NCBI GenBank assembly: GCA_965203375.1
Contig: OZ241886.1
Location: forward strand, 1,302,001-1,366,000
Source of the DNA: CATQHS01 sp965203375
GTDB lineage: Bacteria > Actinomycetota > Acidimicrobiia > Acidimicrobiales > Aldehydirespiratoraceae
Direction: 5' to 3'
Length of the DNA: 64,000 nt
Numbering within the stretch: the stretch's first letter is position 1; every line of letters begins with the position of its first letter. A model generated the notes under the pieces. The model searched no databases and was not told the DNA's origin. It was given only the letters and a program-made list of their open reading frames with translations. A program made the translations under genes and the position numbers. Shown here piece by piece: positions 21,928 to 30,775 of this stretch.

Positions 21928-24138
21928 TCAGGCGGGGGTTATCTCTACGGGGATGCCGTTGACGGCGGCGTTGCCGGATAAGGCGTCCACGAAGTCGGGT
22001 GGGGCCAGCAGGTTGTTGTTGACGCCCGGGTGCTCGCGGGCGATCGACTGGCGGGTGCCGGGCTTGTCGTGGCCCCAGCCGTGGGGCAGCGACACCACCC
22101 CCGGCATCATCTCGTCGCTGACCTCCACCGGGACCTCGATCCGGCCGTTCACCGACGCCACCCGGGCCATCCCTCCGTGTTCCACCCCGGACGAGGCCGC
22201 GTCGTCGGGGTGGATCAGCAGGGTGCAGCGCTCCCGCCCGCTCACCAGCACCCCCACGTTGTGCATCCAGGAGTTGTTGGACCGCAGATGGCGGCGGCTG
22301 GTCAGCACCAGCGGCTCGGCCGGGCGGTCGAGCCGGCGGGCCAGGCGCTCGAGGTCGGCGGTGATGTAGCCGGGGGCCAGGTCGACCATGCCGTCGGAGT
22401 GGGTCACGATCTCGTCGATGCGGGGAACCATCGGCCCCATGTCGATCCCGTCGGGGGACTGCTTGATCGCCTCCAGGGTCAGCCCGCCGGGGTTCTCCCC
22501 GTAGCGGTCGCCCCAGGGGCCGGTGCGCACGGCCAGGTCGTTGATCCGCTCCGGGCCCGGCTCGGGCGAGGCGGCCAGGGCCGCGGCCGCATCGGCGCCG
22601 CCCATCTGGGCCAGGGCCGAGAAGTAGCCGTCGTCGATGCCGGCCACGTCCAGGCCGTCCTGGGGGAGGCCGGCGCACAGGGCGCCGAGGCGCAGCAGGA
22701 TCTCCCACTCCTCGGGGCGCCCGTCGTCGGGCGGGAACAGCGGCGGCGACCACTTGGCCGCCGAGCGGGTGGCCCAAGACCACAGCAGCTCGTCGTAGTG
22801 GGGCTGCTCCAGCGCCGACAGCCCCGGCAGCACCACGTCGGCGTGGCGGGAGGTCTCGTTCAGGGCGTTGTCCAGCGAGATCATGCAGTCGAGCTGGGGC
22901 AGGGCCGCGTCGAGCCGCCCCGAGTCGGGGGCCGAGATCACCGGGTTGCCGCAGATCACGATCAGGGCCCTGATCTGGCCGTCGCCGGGGGTGTCGATCT
23001 CCTCGGCCAGACACGACAGCGGCACTTGGCCCATCACCTCGGGTGCCCCCCGCACCCGGCTGGTCCAGCGCCCGATCTCGACGGGCTCCTCCCGGGGCCG
23101 CAGGGCGATCGACCAGGCCACCGGCTTGGCCCACATCAGCCCTCCCTCCCGGTCCAGGTTGCCGGTGAGGGCGCAGATCACGTCGGGCAGCCACGAGGCC
23201 AGGGTGCCGAACTCCTGGTTGCAGGTGCCGATGCGGGCGTACCACACCGCCCTGTCGGCCGCCGCGAATCGCCGGGCTAGGCCGCGGATGGCCTCGGGAT
23301 CGGTCCCGCAGGCTGCGGCCACCCGCTCGGGCCCGAAATCGGCGGACAGCCGCCGCACCTCATCGACGCCCTTGAGCCGCCCGGCGAGATGTCCGAGCCG
23401 CACTAGGCCTTCGGCGAACAGCACGTTCACCACCGCCAACTGCAGCAGGGCGTCGGTGCCGGGCCGGATCGGCAGCCACTGGTCGGCCCGGGCGGCGGTG
23501 CCGGTGCGGCGGGGGTCGATCACCACCACCTCGCCCCGGCCCCGGACCCGCTCCAGCGAGCCGAGCACGTCGGGATGGGCCAGCAGGCTGCCCTGGCTGG
23601 CGTGGGGGTTGGCGCCCTGCACCACCATGAAGTCGGTGCGCTCTATGTCGGGGGCCGGGATGCGCCACTGGTGGCCGTACATGAGCCAGCAGGCCAGGTT
23701 CTTGGGCCACTGGTCGACGGTGCCCGCCGAGTAGATCATGGGAAGCCCGGCTAGGCCCACGAACAGGCCCACGTAGCGGCTGATCGAGTAGTTGTGGGCG
23801 GCCGGGTTGCCGATGTAGGCGGTGACCGCCTCGATGCCCCAGCGCTCCCGCACCGCCCCCATGAGCTCCTCGCACCGGGACCAGGCCTCGTCCCATGAGG
23901 CCTCGACCAGCTCACCGGCGGAGTTGCGCACCAGCGGCGCCCGCAGCCGGTCCGGGTCGTGGTGCAGGTGCCCCAGGGTGGTTCCTTTGGGGCATATGTA
24001 GCCCTTGGACCAGACATCGCGGCGGTTGGGGCGGATCAGCCTCACTTCGCCGCCGTCGACGTGAACGTCCAGGCCGCACATCGCCTCGCACAGCGGGCAG
24101 GTGCGGACGTGGACGCCGCCTTCGGAGGACCCGGTCAC
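21928..24138 (-). CDS. Molybdopterin-dependent oxidoreductase (formate dehydrogenase-like)
   Basis: A 736-residue member of the DMSO reductase superfamily. The N-terminal [4Fe-4S] site is C14-x2-C17-x3-C21 with the fourth Cys at 49 (YICPKGTT). Mo-bisPGD-binding segments include VVIDPRRTGTAARADQWLPI and PGTDALLQLAVVN, VICGNPVISAPDS, DVVLPGLSALEQ, and the C-terminal SLPHGWGHDKPG. At the usual Sec/Cys metal-ligand position the local sequence is GNPAAHNYSISRY, with no Cys and no in-frame stop, so it is probably not a classical formate dehydrogenase. No Tat signal, so cytoplasmic. FdhD in this window may be its maturase. Substrate unknown. Confidence 0.88.
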   Translation of the reverse strand: MTGSSEGGVHVRTCPLCEAMCGLDVHVDGGEVRLIRPNRRDVWSKGYICPKGTTLGHLHHDPDRLRAPLVRNSAGELVEASWDEAWSRCEELMGAVRERWGIEAVTAYIGNPAAHNYSISRYVGLFVGLAGLPMIYSAGTVDQWPKNLACWLMYGHQWRIPAPDIERTDFMVVQGANPHASQGSLLAHPDVLGSLERVRGRGEVVVIDPRRTGTAARADQWLPIRPGTDALLQLAVVNVLFAEGLVRLGHLAGRLKGVDEVRRLSADFGPERVAAACGTDPEAIRGLARRFAAADRAVWYARIGTCNQEFGTLASWLPDVICALTGNLDREGGLMWAKPVAWSIALRPREEPVEIGRWTSRVRGAPEVMGQVPLSCLAEEIDTPGDGQIRALIVICGNPVISAPDSGRLDAALPQLDCMISLDNALNETSRHADVVLPGLSALEQPHYDELLWSWATRSAAKWSPPLFPPDDGRPEEWEILLRLGALCAGLPQDGLDVAGIDDGYFSALAQMGGADAAAALAASPEPGPERINDLAVRTGPWGDRYGENPGGLTLEAIKQSPDGIDMGPMVPRIDEIVTHSDGMVDLAPGYITADLERLARRLDRPAEPLVLTSRRHLRSNNSWMHNVGVLVSGRERCTLLIHPDDAASSGVEHGGMARVASVNGRIEVPVEVSDEMMPGVVSLPHGWGHDKPGTRQSIAREHPGVNNNLLAPPDFVDALSGNAAVNGIPVEITPA

Positions 24139-24235
24139 GGGGCGGCCTACCGCCGGACGCCGGTCAATGGGACGGCGCCCTGTCGGATGCCGGTTGTGGA
24201 CGCCCCCGCGGGGGTGACTACCTGTCGGCCGCCGG

Positions 24236-25120
24236 TCATGGGTTCTGGCGCAGGAACTGCTCTACCTCGGCCACCAGGGTGCCGGGGTCGCCGTGGAGGC
24301 CGGGGTCCCGGTCGGCGTCCCAGTCCCGCTCCAGGCCGGCCACGTACTCGGCGGTGTCGTCGTCCTCGGCCACCAGCTTGCCGATCCGGGTCTCGTAGGC
24401 GGCCGCGGCCCGCTCCAGCTCGGCCGCGTCCACGTCGATGCCGGTGGCCCGGCACACCCGGTCGATCAGGGCCAGCGACGCCTTGGGCGAGGGGGCCGCG
24501 GGCATGTACGACGGCACCGCCGACCAGAACGACATGGTGGAAAACCCGGCGTCGCGGCAGGCGGCGGCCAGCACCCCCACGATGCCGGTGGGGCCCTCGT
24601 AGGTGGAGGTCGACAGCCCCAGCTCCTCCATGAGACCCTCGTCTTCGGTGGTGCCGTACACCTCCACCGGCCGGCTGTGGGGCACCTCGGCCAGCAGCGC
24701 GCCCAGGGTGATCACCCGATCGGCGCCCAGGGCCCGGGCCGCGCCCGTGATCTGCTCGCAGAAGGTCCGCCAGCGGAGCTGGGGCTCTATGCCCACCAGC
24801 ACGACCGCGTCCCGGTCGGCGCCCGGCGTCTCGGCGGCCCGGAACCCGTTGGCGGGCCAGGTCAGCGTCCGGTTCAGGTCGCCGTCGAGGCTCACCCGGG
24901 GGCGGGTGGCGATGTAGTCGTAGAACGGCTCGGGGTCGATGTCGGCGGCGGGCTCGGCCTTCAGGCGGTCGGCGATGAACCGGGCCGCGGTGGTGGCCGC
25001 GTCGCCCGCGTCGTTCCAGCCCTCGAAGGCGGCGATCAGCACGGGCCGGCGGAGGGCGGGGAGGGGCCCGGTCCAGCGCACGTGCTCGGGCTCGGGGCGG
25101 CCGGGCGGCGGGGCGGGCAC
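24236..25120 (-). CDS. PAC2 family protein
   Basis: A 294-residue PAC2-family protein (fold of archaeal/eukaryal proteasome assembly chaperone 2, related to purine-nucleoside phosphorylase-like folds). Family segments are LIAAFEGWNDAGDAATTA at the N-terminus, VLVGIEPQLRWRTF, VITLGALLAEVPHSRP, STYEGPTGIVGVLAAAC, and the SFWSAVPSYMPAAPSPKASL loop. The C-terminal region is acidic and helical. In actinobacteria such proteins are linked to the proteasome, but the biochemical role is unclear. It lies between the oxidoreductase and acetoacetyl-CoA synthetase genes, in the same orientation, with no overlap. Confidence 0.92.
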   Translation of the reverse strand: MPAPPPGRPEPEHVRWTGPLPALRRPVLIAAFEGWNDAGDAATTAARFIADRLKAEPAADIDPEPFYDYIATRPRVSLDGDLNRTLTWPANGFRAAETPGADRDAVVLVGIEPQLRWRTFCEQITGAARALGADRVITLGALLAEVPHSRPVEVYGTTEDEGLMEELGLSTSTYEGPTGIVGVLAAACRDAGFSTMSFWSAVPSYMPAAPSPKASLALIDRVCRATGIDVDAAELERAAAAYETRIGKLVAEDDDTAEYVAGLERDWDADRDPGLHGDPGTLVAEVEQFLRQNP

Positions 25121-25180
25121 GGCCCCACGCTACCGGCTGCGGGCCTCAGGCCGGGTCGCCTGCGGGGGCCTCGGCGGGGG

Positions 25181-27106
25181 CTATCGGCTTAGGTCGGGGT
25201 GGTTGCGGAAGTGATCGAGGGCCTCGGGGTTGGCCAGCGCCTCGGTGTTGGCCACCGGCCGGCCGGCCACCGCGTCCCGCACCGCCAGCTCGGTCATCTT
25301 GCCCGAGCGGGTCCTGGGGATGTCGGGCACTGCCGCGATCACCGCCGGCACGTGGCGGGGGCTCACCCCGGTGCGGATCCGCTCTGAGATCTCAGCCCGG
25401 AGCCGGTCGTCGAGCCGGTGGCCCTCGGCCATCACCACGAACAGCACCACCCTGGTGTCGCCGCTGTGGCGCTGGCCGACGGCGATGCTCTCGGCTATCT
25501 CGGCCATGGCGTCGACCCGCCGGTAGATCTCGGCGGTGCCGATGCGGACCCCGCCCGGGTTCAAGGTGGCGTCGGAGCGGCCCGAGATGACAAACCCGCC
25601 CGCGGGGGTGCGGGAGGCGAAGTCGCCGTGGTGCCACACCCCCTCGATGCGCTCGAAGTAGGCGGCCCGGTAGCGGGCGTCGCCGGGGTCGTCCCAGAAC
25701 CGCAGCGGCATGGACGGGAACGGGTTGCGGCACACCAGCTCGCCCTCGGCCCCCGCCGGCAGCGACCGCCCGGCCCCGTCGGCCACGTCTGTGTCCATGC
25801 CCAGGCCGGGTCGCTGGATCTCGCCCCGCCGCACCGGGGCGGTGGGGTCGCCGGCCACCAGGCAGCCGCACAGGTCGGTGCCGCCCGAGATCGAGGCCAG
25901 ATGCACGTCGGCCTTGACGTTCTCGTACACCCAGTCGAAGCCCTCGGGGACCAGCGTCGACCCCGTCGAGGTGATGGTCCGCACCGTCGACAGGTCGTGG
26001 GTGGCGGCCGGGCGGATGCCGGCCTTCCCGCAGGCGTCGACGAACTTGGCCGAGGTGCCGAACAGGGTGACGCCGGCCTCGTCGGCCAGGTCGAACAGCC
26101 GGTTGTGGTCGGGATGGGCGGGCGAGCCGTCGTAGAGCACCGCCGCGGCCCCGCTGGCCAGCGCCGACACCAGCCAGTTCCACATCATCCACCCGGTGGT
26201 GGTGTAGTAGAAGACCCGGTCGCCGGGGCGCACGTCGCAGTGGAGCTGATGCTCCACCAGGTGCTTGAGCAGCACGCCCCCGGCCCGGTGCACGATGCAC
26301 TTGGGCCGGCCGGTGGTGCCCGACGAGTACAGCACGCACCAGGGGTGGTCGAAGGCCAGGGGCCGGAACTGCACCGGCCCGGCGTCGTAGCCGTCGAGCC
26401 AGCCCGGCTCCACCACCACGGTCCGCCTGGCGCTCAGGCCGGCGGAGATGGGGCCGAGTCGGTCCAGGCAGTCGCGGCGGCGGCCGCCGTAGTTGTAGTG
26501 GGGGGCGGCGAAGAGGACGGACGGCTCGATCTGGCCGAAGCGGTCGAGCACGCCGTCGGCTCCGAAGTCGGGGGAGGTGGAGCTGAACACCGCCCCCAGC
26601 CCGGCCGCGGCCAGCATGACGGCGCAGGCCTCGGGCCGGTTGGGCATCCAGGCCGCCACCCGGTCGCCGGGGCCGACCCCGGTCTCGGCCAGCAGCTTCT
26701 GGATGCGGGCGGTCATGTCGTGCAGCTCGGCCCGGGTGAGGTCGACGGCGGTTCCGTCCTCGTCGCGGAACACCAGGGCGGGCTCGTCGGTGGGGTCGCC
26801 GAGCAGGTTCTCGGCCGCGTTCAAGACGGCGTCGGGCAGGAACCGGGTGCGGTGCATCTCGGGCTCGTCGGCGCCGGCGACGAGGCGCTCGCCCCGCTCG
26901 CCCCGGACGCCGCAGAAGTCCCAGGCCGCGGCCCAGAACCTCTCGGGGTGCTCCACCGACCACCGGTGCAGTTCTTCGAAGCCGTCGGTGCGCGGGCCGC
27001 CGCGGTCGCGCAGCCAGGCCCGGAACCGGGTGAGGTTGGCCCCGGCGACCCTCTCAGCCGACGGTCGCCACAGCTCGCCGGGCTCCGGCGGTGTTTCGGT
27101 GTTCAC
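25181..27106 (-). CDS. Acetoacetyl-CoA synthetase
   Basis: A 641-residue adenylate-forming enzyme that activates acetoacetate to acetoacetyl-CoA. The N-terminal part (GELWRPSAERVAGANLTRF) and the length mark the acetoacetate-CoA ligase subfamily of ANL enzymes. The AMP-binding P-loop is LYSSGTTGRPKCIVHRAGG. Other motifs are TTTGWMMWN, STGSTLVPEGFDWVYENV, SGRSDATLNPGGVRIGTAEI, and the C-terminal catalytic Lys in IPRTRSGKMTE. The start is GTG. It probably serves ketone-body, leucine or polyhydroxybutyrate catabolism. Confidence 0.94.
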   Translation of the reverse strand: MNTETPPEPGELWRPSAERVAGANLTRFRAWLRDRGGPRTDGFEELHRWSVEHPERFWAAAWDFCGVRGERGERLVAGADEPEMHRTRFLPDAVLNAAENLLGDPTDEPALVFRDEDGTAVDLTRAELHDMTARIQKLLAETGVGPGDRVAAWMPNRPEACAVMLAAAGLGAVFSSTSPDFGADGVLDRFGQIEPSVLFAAPHYNYGGRRRDCLDRLGPISAGLSARRTVVVEPGWLDGYDAGPVQFRPLAFDHPWCVLYSSGTTGRPKCIVHRAGGVLLKHLVEHQLHCDVRPGDRVFYYTTTGWMMWNWLVSALASGAAAVLYDGSPAHPDHNRLFDLADEAGVTLFGTSAKFVDACGKAGIRPAATHDLSTVRTITSTGSTLVPEGFDWVYENVKADVHLASISGGTDLCGCLVAGDPTAPVRRGEIQRPGLGMDTDVADGAGRSLPAGAEGELVCRNPFPSMPLRFWDDPGDARYRAAYFERIEGVWHHGDFASRTPAGGFVISGRSDATLNPGGVRIGTAEIYRRVDAMAEIAESIAVGQRHSGDTRVVLFVVMAEGHRLDDRLRAEISERIRTGVSPRHVPAVIAAVPDIPRTRSGKMTELAVRDAVAGRPVANTEALANPEALDHFRNHPDLSR

Positions 27107-27227
27107 GGGTCGGGTTCTGGCGGTTCGGCGTTCACGGCTCGGGCACCGGCCGCGGCGGTTCGGCGTGACGGGAGTTTGGTTATCGCGGCAGCGGGCGGAG
27201 TTTCGGCGTTCTCTGGCATGGGTCGGG

Positions 27228-27677
27228 TTACGTCGGCGGCTCGGGGGCCCCGTGCCGGTAGCGGTAGACGTTGGAGTCCCGTTGCTCGAACCCCATCTTC
27301 TGGTAGAGGCGGTTGGCCGCGGCCCGCGACGGACGCGAGGTCAAGTCGGTGCCCGCCGCGCCCATGGCCCGGGCCATCTCCAGCGCGGCCCGGTTGAGCG
27401 CGAGGGCCACCCCTTTGCCCCGGGCCCGCTCGTCCACCACAACGTCTTCGATGCGGGTCCGCAGTCCGGTGGGGATGCGGAAGCCGACCAGGGTGAGCGA
27501 CCCGACGATCCCGGTTTCGTCCCGGGCCACCAGCAGCGCGGTGGCCGGAGAGGCCACGATCTGCTCGAGCTGCGCCCGGGTGGGGGGCGGGCTGGAGGCG
27601 GAGAGCTGGGGAACGAGCCGGTCCATGGCCTCGACCAGCTCGTCGGTCACTTCGATGCACTCGGTGACGGCGACCAT
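27228..27677 (-). CDS. GNAT-family N-acetyltransferase
   Basis: A 149-residue acetyltransferase. The acetyl-CoA-binding motif A is RIEDVVVDERARGKGVALAL (the R/Q-x-x-G-x-G/A element), and motif B covers SRAAANRLYQKMGFEQRDSNVY. The ATG at 27677 is the natural start; the open frame continues upstream only as a shadow of the neighbouring dehydrogenase gene. Substrate unknown. Confidence 0.88.
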   Translation of the reverse strand: MVAVTECIEVTDELVEAMDRLVPQLSASSPPPTRAQLEQIVASPATALLVARDETGIVGSLTLVGFRIPTGLRTRIEDVVVDERARGKGVALALNRAALEMARAMGAAGTDLTSRPSRAAANRLYQKMGFEQRDSNVYRYRHGAPEPPT

Positions 27678-27751
27678 GGCTCCTCGGCGGCGTGCGGCTG
27701 GCGGCGGCCCCAACGCTAGCGGCGGCGCCCGCCACGGGTCCGGCCAGACCC

Positions 27752-29116
27752 TCAGCCGGGCTTGATCCGGGATATGGGGCCGTTGAGGGACAGGGTGTAC
27801 AGCTCGCCGTCGGCGTCTTGGCCGAAGGAGACCAGGTCGTCGCCGGGAATGTCCACTCCAAAATCCCGGAACGAGACGGCGCCGCCGGCTATGGACACCG
27901 CCCACAGGCGCGAGGTACACAGGTCGCCGAACACGTAGGCGCCGGCCAGGTCGGCGATGTCGGACCCCCGGTACACGTAGCCGCCGGTCACGCTGCACCC
28001 CCGGTTCCGCCCGTACTCCCACACCGGGTCGACGTTGCCGGCCGGCCGGTCGCCTCTGAACTGGTGCAGGCCCTCGCGCAGCCGCCAGCCCAGGTTGGCG
28101 CCGGCCCCGCCCCGGTTGGCGGCCAGCAGCAGGGTGACCTCCTCGTAGTCGTTCTGGCCCACGTCGGCCACCCACAGGTCGCCGGTGGCCGCGTCGAAGG
28201 AGAATCGCCACGGGTTGCGGGCGCCGGTGATGAACACCTCGGGGCGGCCCTCGGCGCCGTCGGCGAAGGGGTTGTCCTCGGGCACGGCGTAGGGCTCGGC
28301 CGCCTCGGGGGTCGGGTCGATGCGCAAGATGGCCCCCAGCCACGAGAACGGGTCCTGGCCGGCGTCCAGGGGATCGCCGCGCAATCCGCCGTCGCCGAAG
28401 CCGACGTAGAGAAAGCCGTCAGGACCGATCCGCACCGCCCCGCCGTTGTGGTTGGAGTAGGGCTGCTCTTGGAACAGGATCAGCCGCCGCCGGCCGCTCA
28501 GGCCCGACCCGGCCCGCTCGAAGGCCTCGATCCGGCTGTGGCCGTCGAGGTCGGTGTAGTCGACGTAGAGCCAGTCCTCGGTGACGGCCAGCCCCAGCAG
28601 GCCCCGCTCGCTGTCGGTGGTGGTCTCGGCGCTGATGTCCAGGACCGTCTCGGCCACCGCGCCCCGGTCCAGATCGACCCGCAGCACGCGGCCGGCCCGC
28701 TCCGCCACCCAGACCATGTCGTCGCCGGGGGCCACGGCCATGTCGATGGGTGCGTCCAGGACGATGACCGTCTCCACGGCCACCTCCGCCGCGTCGAGGT
28801 CGCCGAAGACGGCCACGGGCGGATCGCCCGGCTCAATGGCGGTCGGGGGCGGGCCGGCCGGGTCGTCTACACCGGCCGGGACCGCGTCGTCGGCCGCGGC
28901 CCGATCGCCGCCGCGGCTGCCGTCACTGTCGCCGTCGCCGCCGGCGGAGGTTGCCCCGTCGCTGGTCGCCGCCGTCACTGTCGGCACCGTGGGGACCGGG
29001 TCGGTCAGGGGGTCGTCGCGCCCGCAGGCCGCGGCTGCCGCCACCGTGGCCAGCATCACCGCCAGCGCCGCCGCTGCGAGAGAACGGGATCGGATCAGCC
29101 CGGTGACGGCGTTCAC
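27752..29116 (-). CDS. Lipoprotein PQQ-type sugar/sorbosone dehydrogenase
   Basis: A secreted lipoprotein with a six-bladed beta-propeller of the soluble glucose/sorbosone dehydrogenase family. The signal peptide runs LAAAALAVMLATVAAAAAC with the lipid-anchored Cys, followed by a Thr/Asp/Gly-rich spacer of about 60 residues. Propeller signatures are PIDMAVAPGDDMVWVAER, RGLLGLAV, YSNHNGGAVRIGPDGFLYVG, GARNPWRFSFD, DVGQNDYEEV, and NLGWRLREGLHQF. Start is uncertain: the signal-peptide coding region is duplicated (69-bp spacing), giving in-frame GTG codons at 29116 and 29185. I take the inner one. The substrate is an aldose-like sugar, inferred. Confidence 0.85.
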   Translation of the reverse strand: MNAVTGLIRSRSLAAAALAVMLATVAAAAACGRDDPLTDPVPTVPTVTAATSDGATSAGGDGDSDGSRGGDRAAADDAVPAGVDDPAGPPPTAIEPGDPPVAVFGDLDAAEVAVETVIVLDAPIDMAVAPGDDMVWVAERAGRVLRVDLDRGAVAETVLDISAETTTDSERGLLGLAVTEDWLYVDYTDLDGHSRIEAFERAGSGLSGRRRLILFQEQPYSNHNGGAVRIGPDGFLYVGFGDGGLRGDPLDAGQDPFSWLGAILRIDPTPEAAEPYAVPEDNPFADGAEGRPEVFITGARNPWRFSFDAATGDLWVADVGQNDYEEVTLLLAANRGGAGANLGWRLREGLHQFRGDRPAGNVDPVWEYGRNRGCSVTGGYVYRGSDIADLAGAYVFGDLCTSRLWAVSIAGGAVSFRDFGVDIPGDDLVSFGQDADGELYTLSLNGPISRIKPG

Positions 29117-29205
29117 CGTGTCCCGCGTCCGCGTGAGCGCCGCTGCGAGAGATCGGGATCGGCCCAGCCCGGTGATGGCGTTCACCGTGTCCCGCCTGCG
29201 TGAGC
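29072..29205. repeat. Direct repeat of about 65 bp spaced 69 bp, in the dehydrogenase 5' region
   Basis: Copies begin at about 29072 and 29141 and differ by a few substitutions and a 2-bp gap. They encode RDTVNAVTGLIRSRSLAAA and RDTVNAITGLGRSRSLAAA, so the signal-peptide start region is doubled. Confidence 0.88.
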
Positions 29206-29232
29206 GCCGCCGCTCCGAGCCGGCAGATCTGG

Positions 29233-30054
29233 TCAACCGATCCTCCGGATCAGGCCTTCCTGCACCACCGAGGCCACAAGCCGCCCGGCCCGGGTGAACA
29301 CCCGGCCCGAGGCCAGGCCCCTGGCTCCGGTGGCCGCCGGGGTGTGCTGGTCGTACAGCAGCCACTCGTCGGCCCGGAACGGCCCGTGGAACCACATGGC
29401 GTGGTCCAGGCTGGCCATCATGATGCCGGGGTCGAGCACGCTGGTGCCGTGGGGGAGCAGCGTGGTGTCGAGCAGGGTCAGGTCGCTGGCGTAGGTGAGC
29501 AGGCAGGTGTGCAGCACCGGGTCGTCGGGGAGGGTCCCGTTGGCCCGCATCCACACCTGCTGAGTGGGGGGCTGCGGCTTGGTGCGGCCCAGGGGTCCGG
29601 CCGTCACGTAGCGGATGTCCAGGGCGGCGTCTGCGGCTCGGGCCCGGCCCGCAAGGGTGTCGGGGTCGGGGGCGGCGGGCATGGGATCGAGGTGCTGGTA
29701 GCCGTCCTCGGGGGCGTGGAACGAGGCGGCGAGCTGGAAGATGGCCCGGCCGTGCTGGATGGCGATGACCCGGCGGGTGGTGAACGACCGCCCGTCGCGG
29801 ATGCGGTCCACCTCGTAGAGGATGGGGATCTTGGGGTCGCCGGGCCGCAGGAAGTAGGCGTGCAGGGAGTGGACCGTGCCCCTTTCGACGGTGCGGGCCG
29901 CGGCCACCAGGGCTTGCCCGGCCACCTGGCCCCCGAACACCCGGATGCGGTCCTCGTCGGGGGTGGCGCCCCGGAAGATGTTGACCTCGATGGGCTCGAG
30001 GTCGAGGACTCGGACCACCGCGTCGAGGGCGTCTTGGCCGGGGGCGTCGGGCAT
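29233..30054 (-). CDS. tesB: Acyl-CoA thioesterase II (TesB)
   Basis: A 273-residue double-hotdog thioesterase that hydrolyses acyl-CoA. Family segments are IFRGATPDEDRIRVFGGQV, ARTVERGTVHSLHAYFLRPG, GRSFTTRRVIAIQHG, ASLDHAMWFHGPF with the catalytic Asp, and LASGRVFTRAGRLVASVVQE with the Thr/Gln part of the triad (here a Ser/Arg-rich loop and Gln). The ATG at 30054 (MPDAPGQDALDAV) is chosen because the family alignment begins there; the frame open upstream overlaps the divergent GtrA gene. Divergent from the GtrA gene by 49 bp, so both share a promoter region. Confidence 0.93.
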   Translation of the reverse strand: MPDAPGQDALDAVVRVLDLEPIEVNIFRGATPDEDRIRVFGGQVAGQALVAAARTVERGTVHSLHAYFLRPGDPKIPILYEVDRIRDGRSFTTRRVIAIQHGRAIFQLAASFHAPEDGYQHLDPMPAAPDPDTLAGRARAADAALDIRYVTAGPLGRTKPQPPTQQVWMRANGTLPDDPVLHTCLLTYASDLTLLDTTLLPHGTSVLDPGIMMASLDHAMWFHGPFRADEWLLYDQHTPAATGARGLASGRVFTRAGRLVASVVQEGLIRRIG

Positions 30055-30103
30055 GGGACCATCATGGCGGACCCGGGCCGCCCTCCGGCGCCGGTAGCCT
30101 CCA

Positions 30104-30592
30104 ATGGTGATGAGGGGGGAGATCAAACCGGGGCTGGCCCGGCTGCGCCGTGACCACGGCGCCAAGGCGCTGCGGTACTGCGGGGTCTCGGCGGTGAACG
30201 TGACCGTGGGCATGACGACGCTGGCGGTGTGCTACGGGGTGCTGGGGATGCGGGCGGTGGGGGCCAACCTGGCCGCCTGGATGGTGAGCACCCTCCCCGC
30301 CTACCTGCTCAGCCGGGCCTGGGTGTGGCAGCAGGGCGGCGCCCACCGGGTGAGGGGCGAGGTGGTCCCGTTCTGGGTGATGGCCGGGGCCGGGCTGCTG
30401 CTGTCGTCGCTGGCGGTGGAGCTGGTGGACCGGTTCACCGACCGCACCGTTCTGGTGCTGGCCGGCAACCTCGCCGCCTACGGGATGGTCTGGGTGGCCA
30501 AGTACCTGTTCTTGGACCGGGTGATGTGGCCGCTGCCCGCCCCAGACGACGTAGAGCTGGCCGGAGCAGCCGAGGCCGGCGCTCGGCGGTGA
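30104..30592 (+). CDS. GtrA-family membrane protein
   Basis: A 162-residue protein with four predicted membrane helices (about 28-48, 52-72, 87-107, 120-140 of the chain). The first helix region, LRYCGVSAVNVTVGMTTLAV, and YLLSRAWVW match the GtrA family, small proteins thought to help flip polyprenyl-linked sugars. A glycosyltransferase partner is not next to it, though a GT4 gene lies 6 kb downstream. Start is ATG 30104. Confidence 0.88.
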   Translation: MVMRGEIKPGLARLRRDHGAKALRYCGVSAVNVTVGMTTLAVCYGVLGMRAVGANLAAWMVSTLPAYLLSRAWVWQQGGAHRVRGEVVPFWVMAGAGLLLSSLAVELVDRFTDRTVLVLAGNLAAYGMVWVAKYLFLDRVMWPLPAPDDVELAGAAEAGARR

Positions 30593-30650
30593 TCTCCAGT
30601 CGAAGTCGGGCTGGCCAACCGGATCGGCGGTCTGTCTGAAGTGGAGCTAG

Positions 30651-30739
30651 CCAACTGGGCGGCGGTCCGGCATTTGAGCCCTCGGGGCACGTGCCGTGAT
30701 CGGCGCGCGGCGGGGCCGCCCAACTGGGTGGCGGTCCGG
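30651..30739. repeat. 20-bp direct repeat spaced 69 bp
   Basis: ccaactgggc/tggcggtccgg occurs at 30651-30670 and 30720-30739 with one mismatch. A weaker third relative begins near 30615. The gene gap 30593-30775 also has two copies of gcggtgatctcc. No gene seen in it. Confidence 0.75.
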
Positions 30740-30775
30740 TGTTAGCCGGCCGTTCGGGGCGGTGATCTCCGGCCG

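Noticed and set aside
21928..24138. Selenocysteine insertion in the formate dehydrogenase-like gene
   Set aside because: No in-frame TGA interrupts the 736-codon frame, and no SECIS-like hairpin was seen at the expected place.
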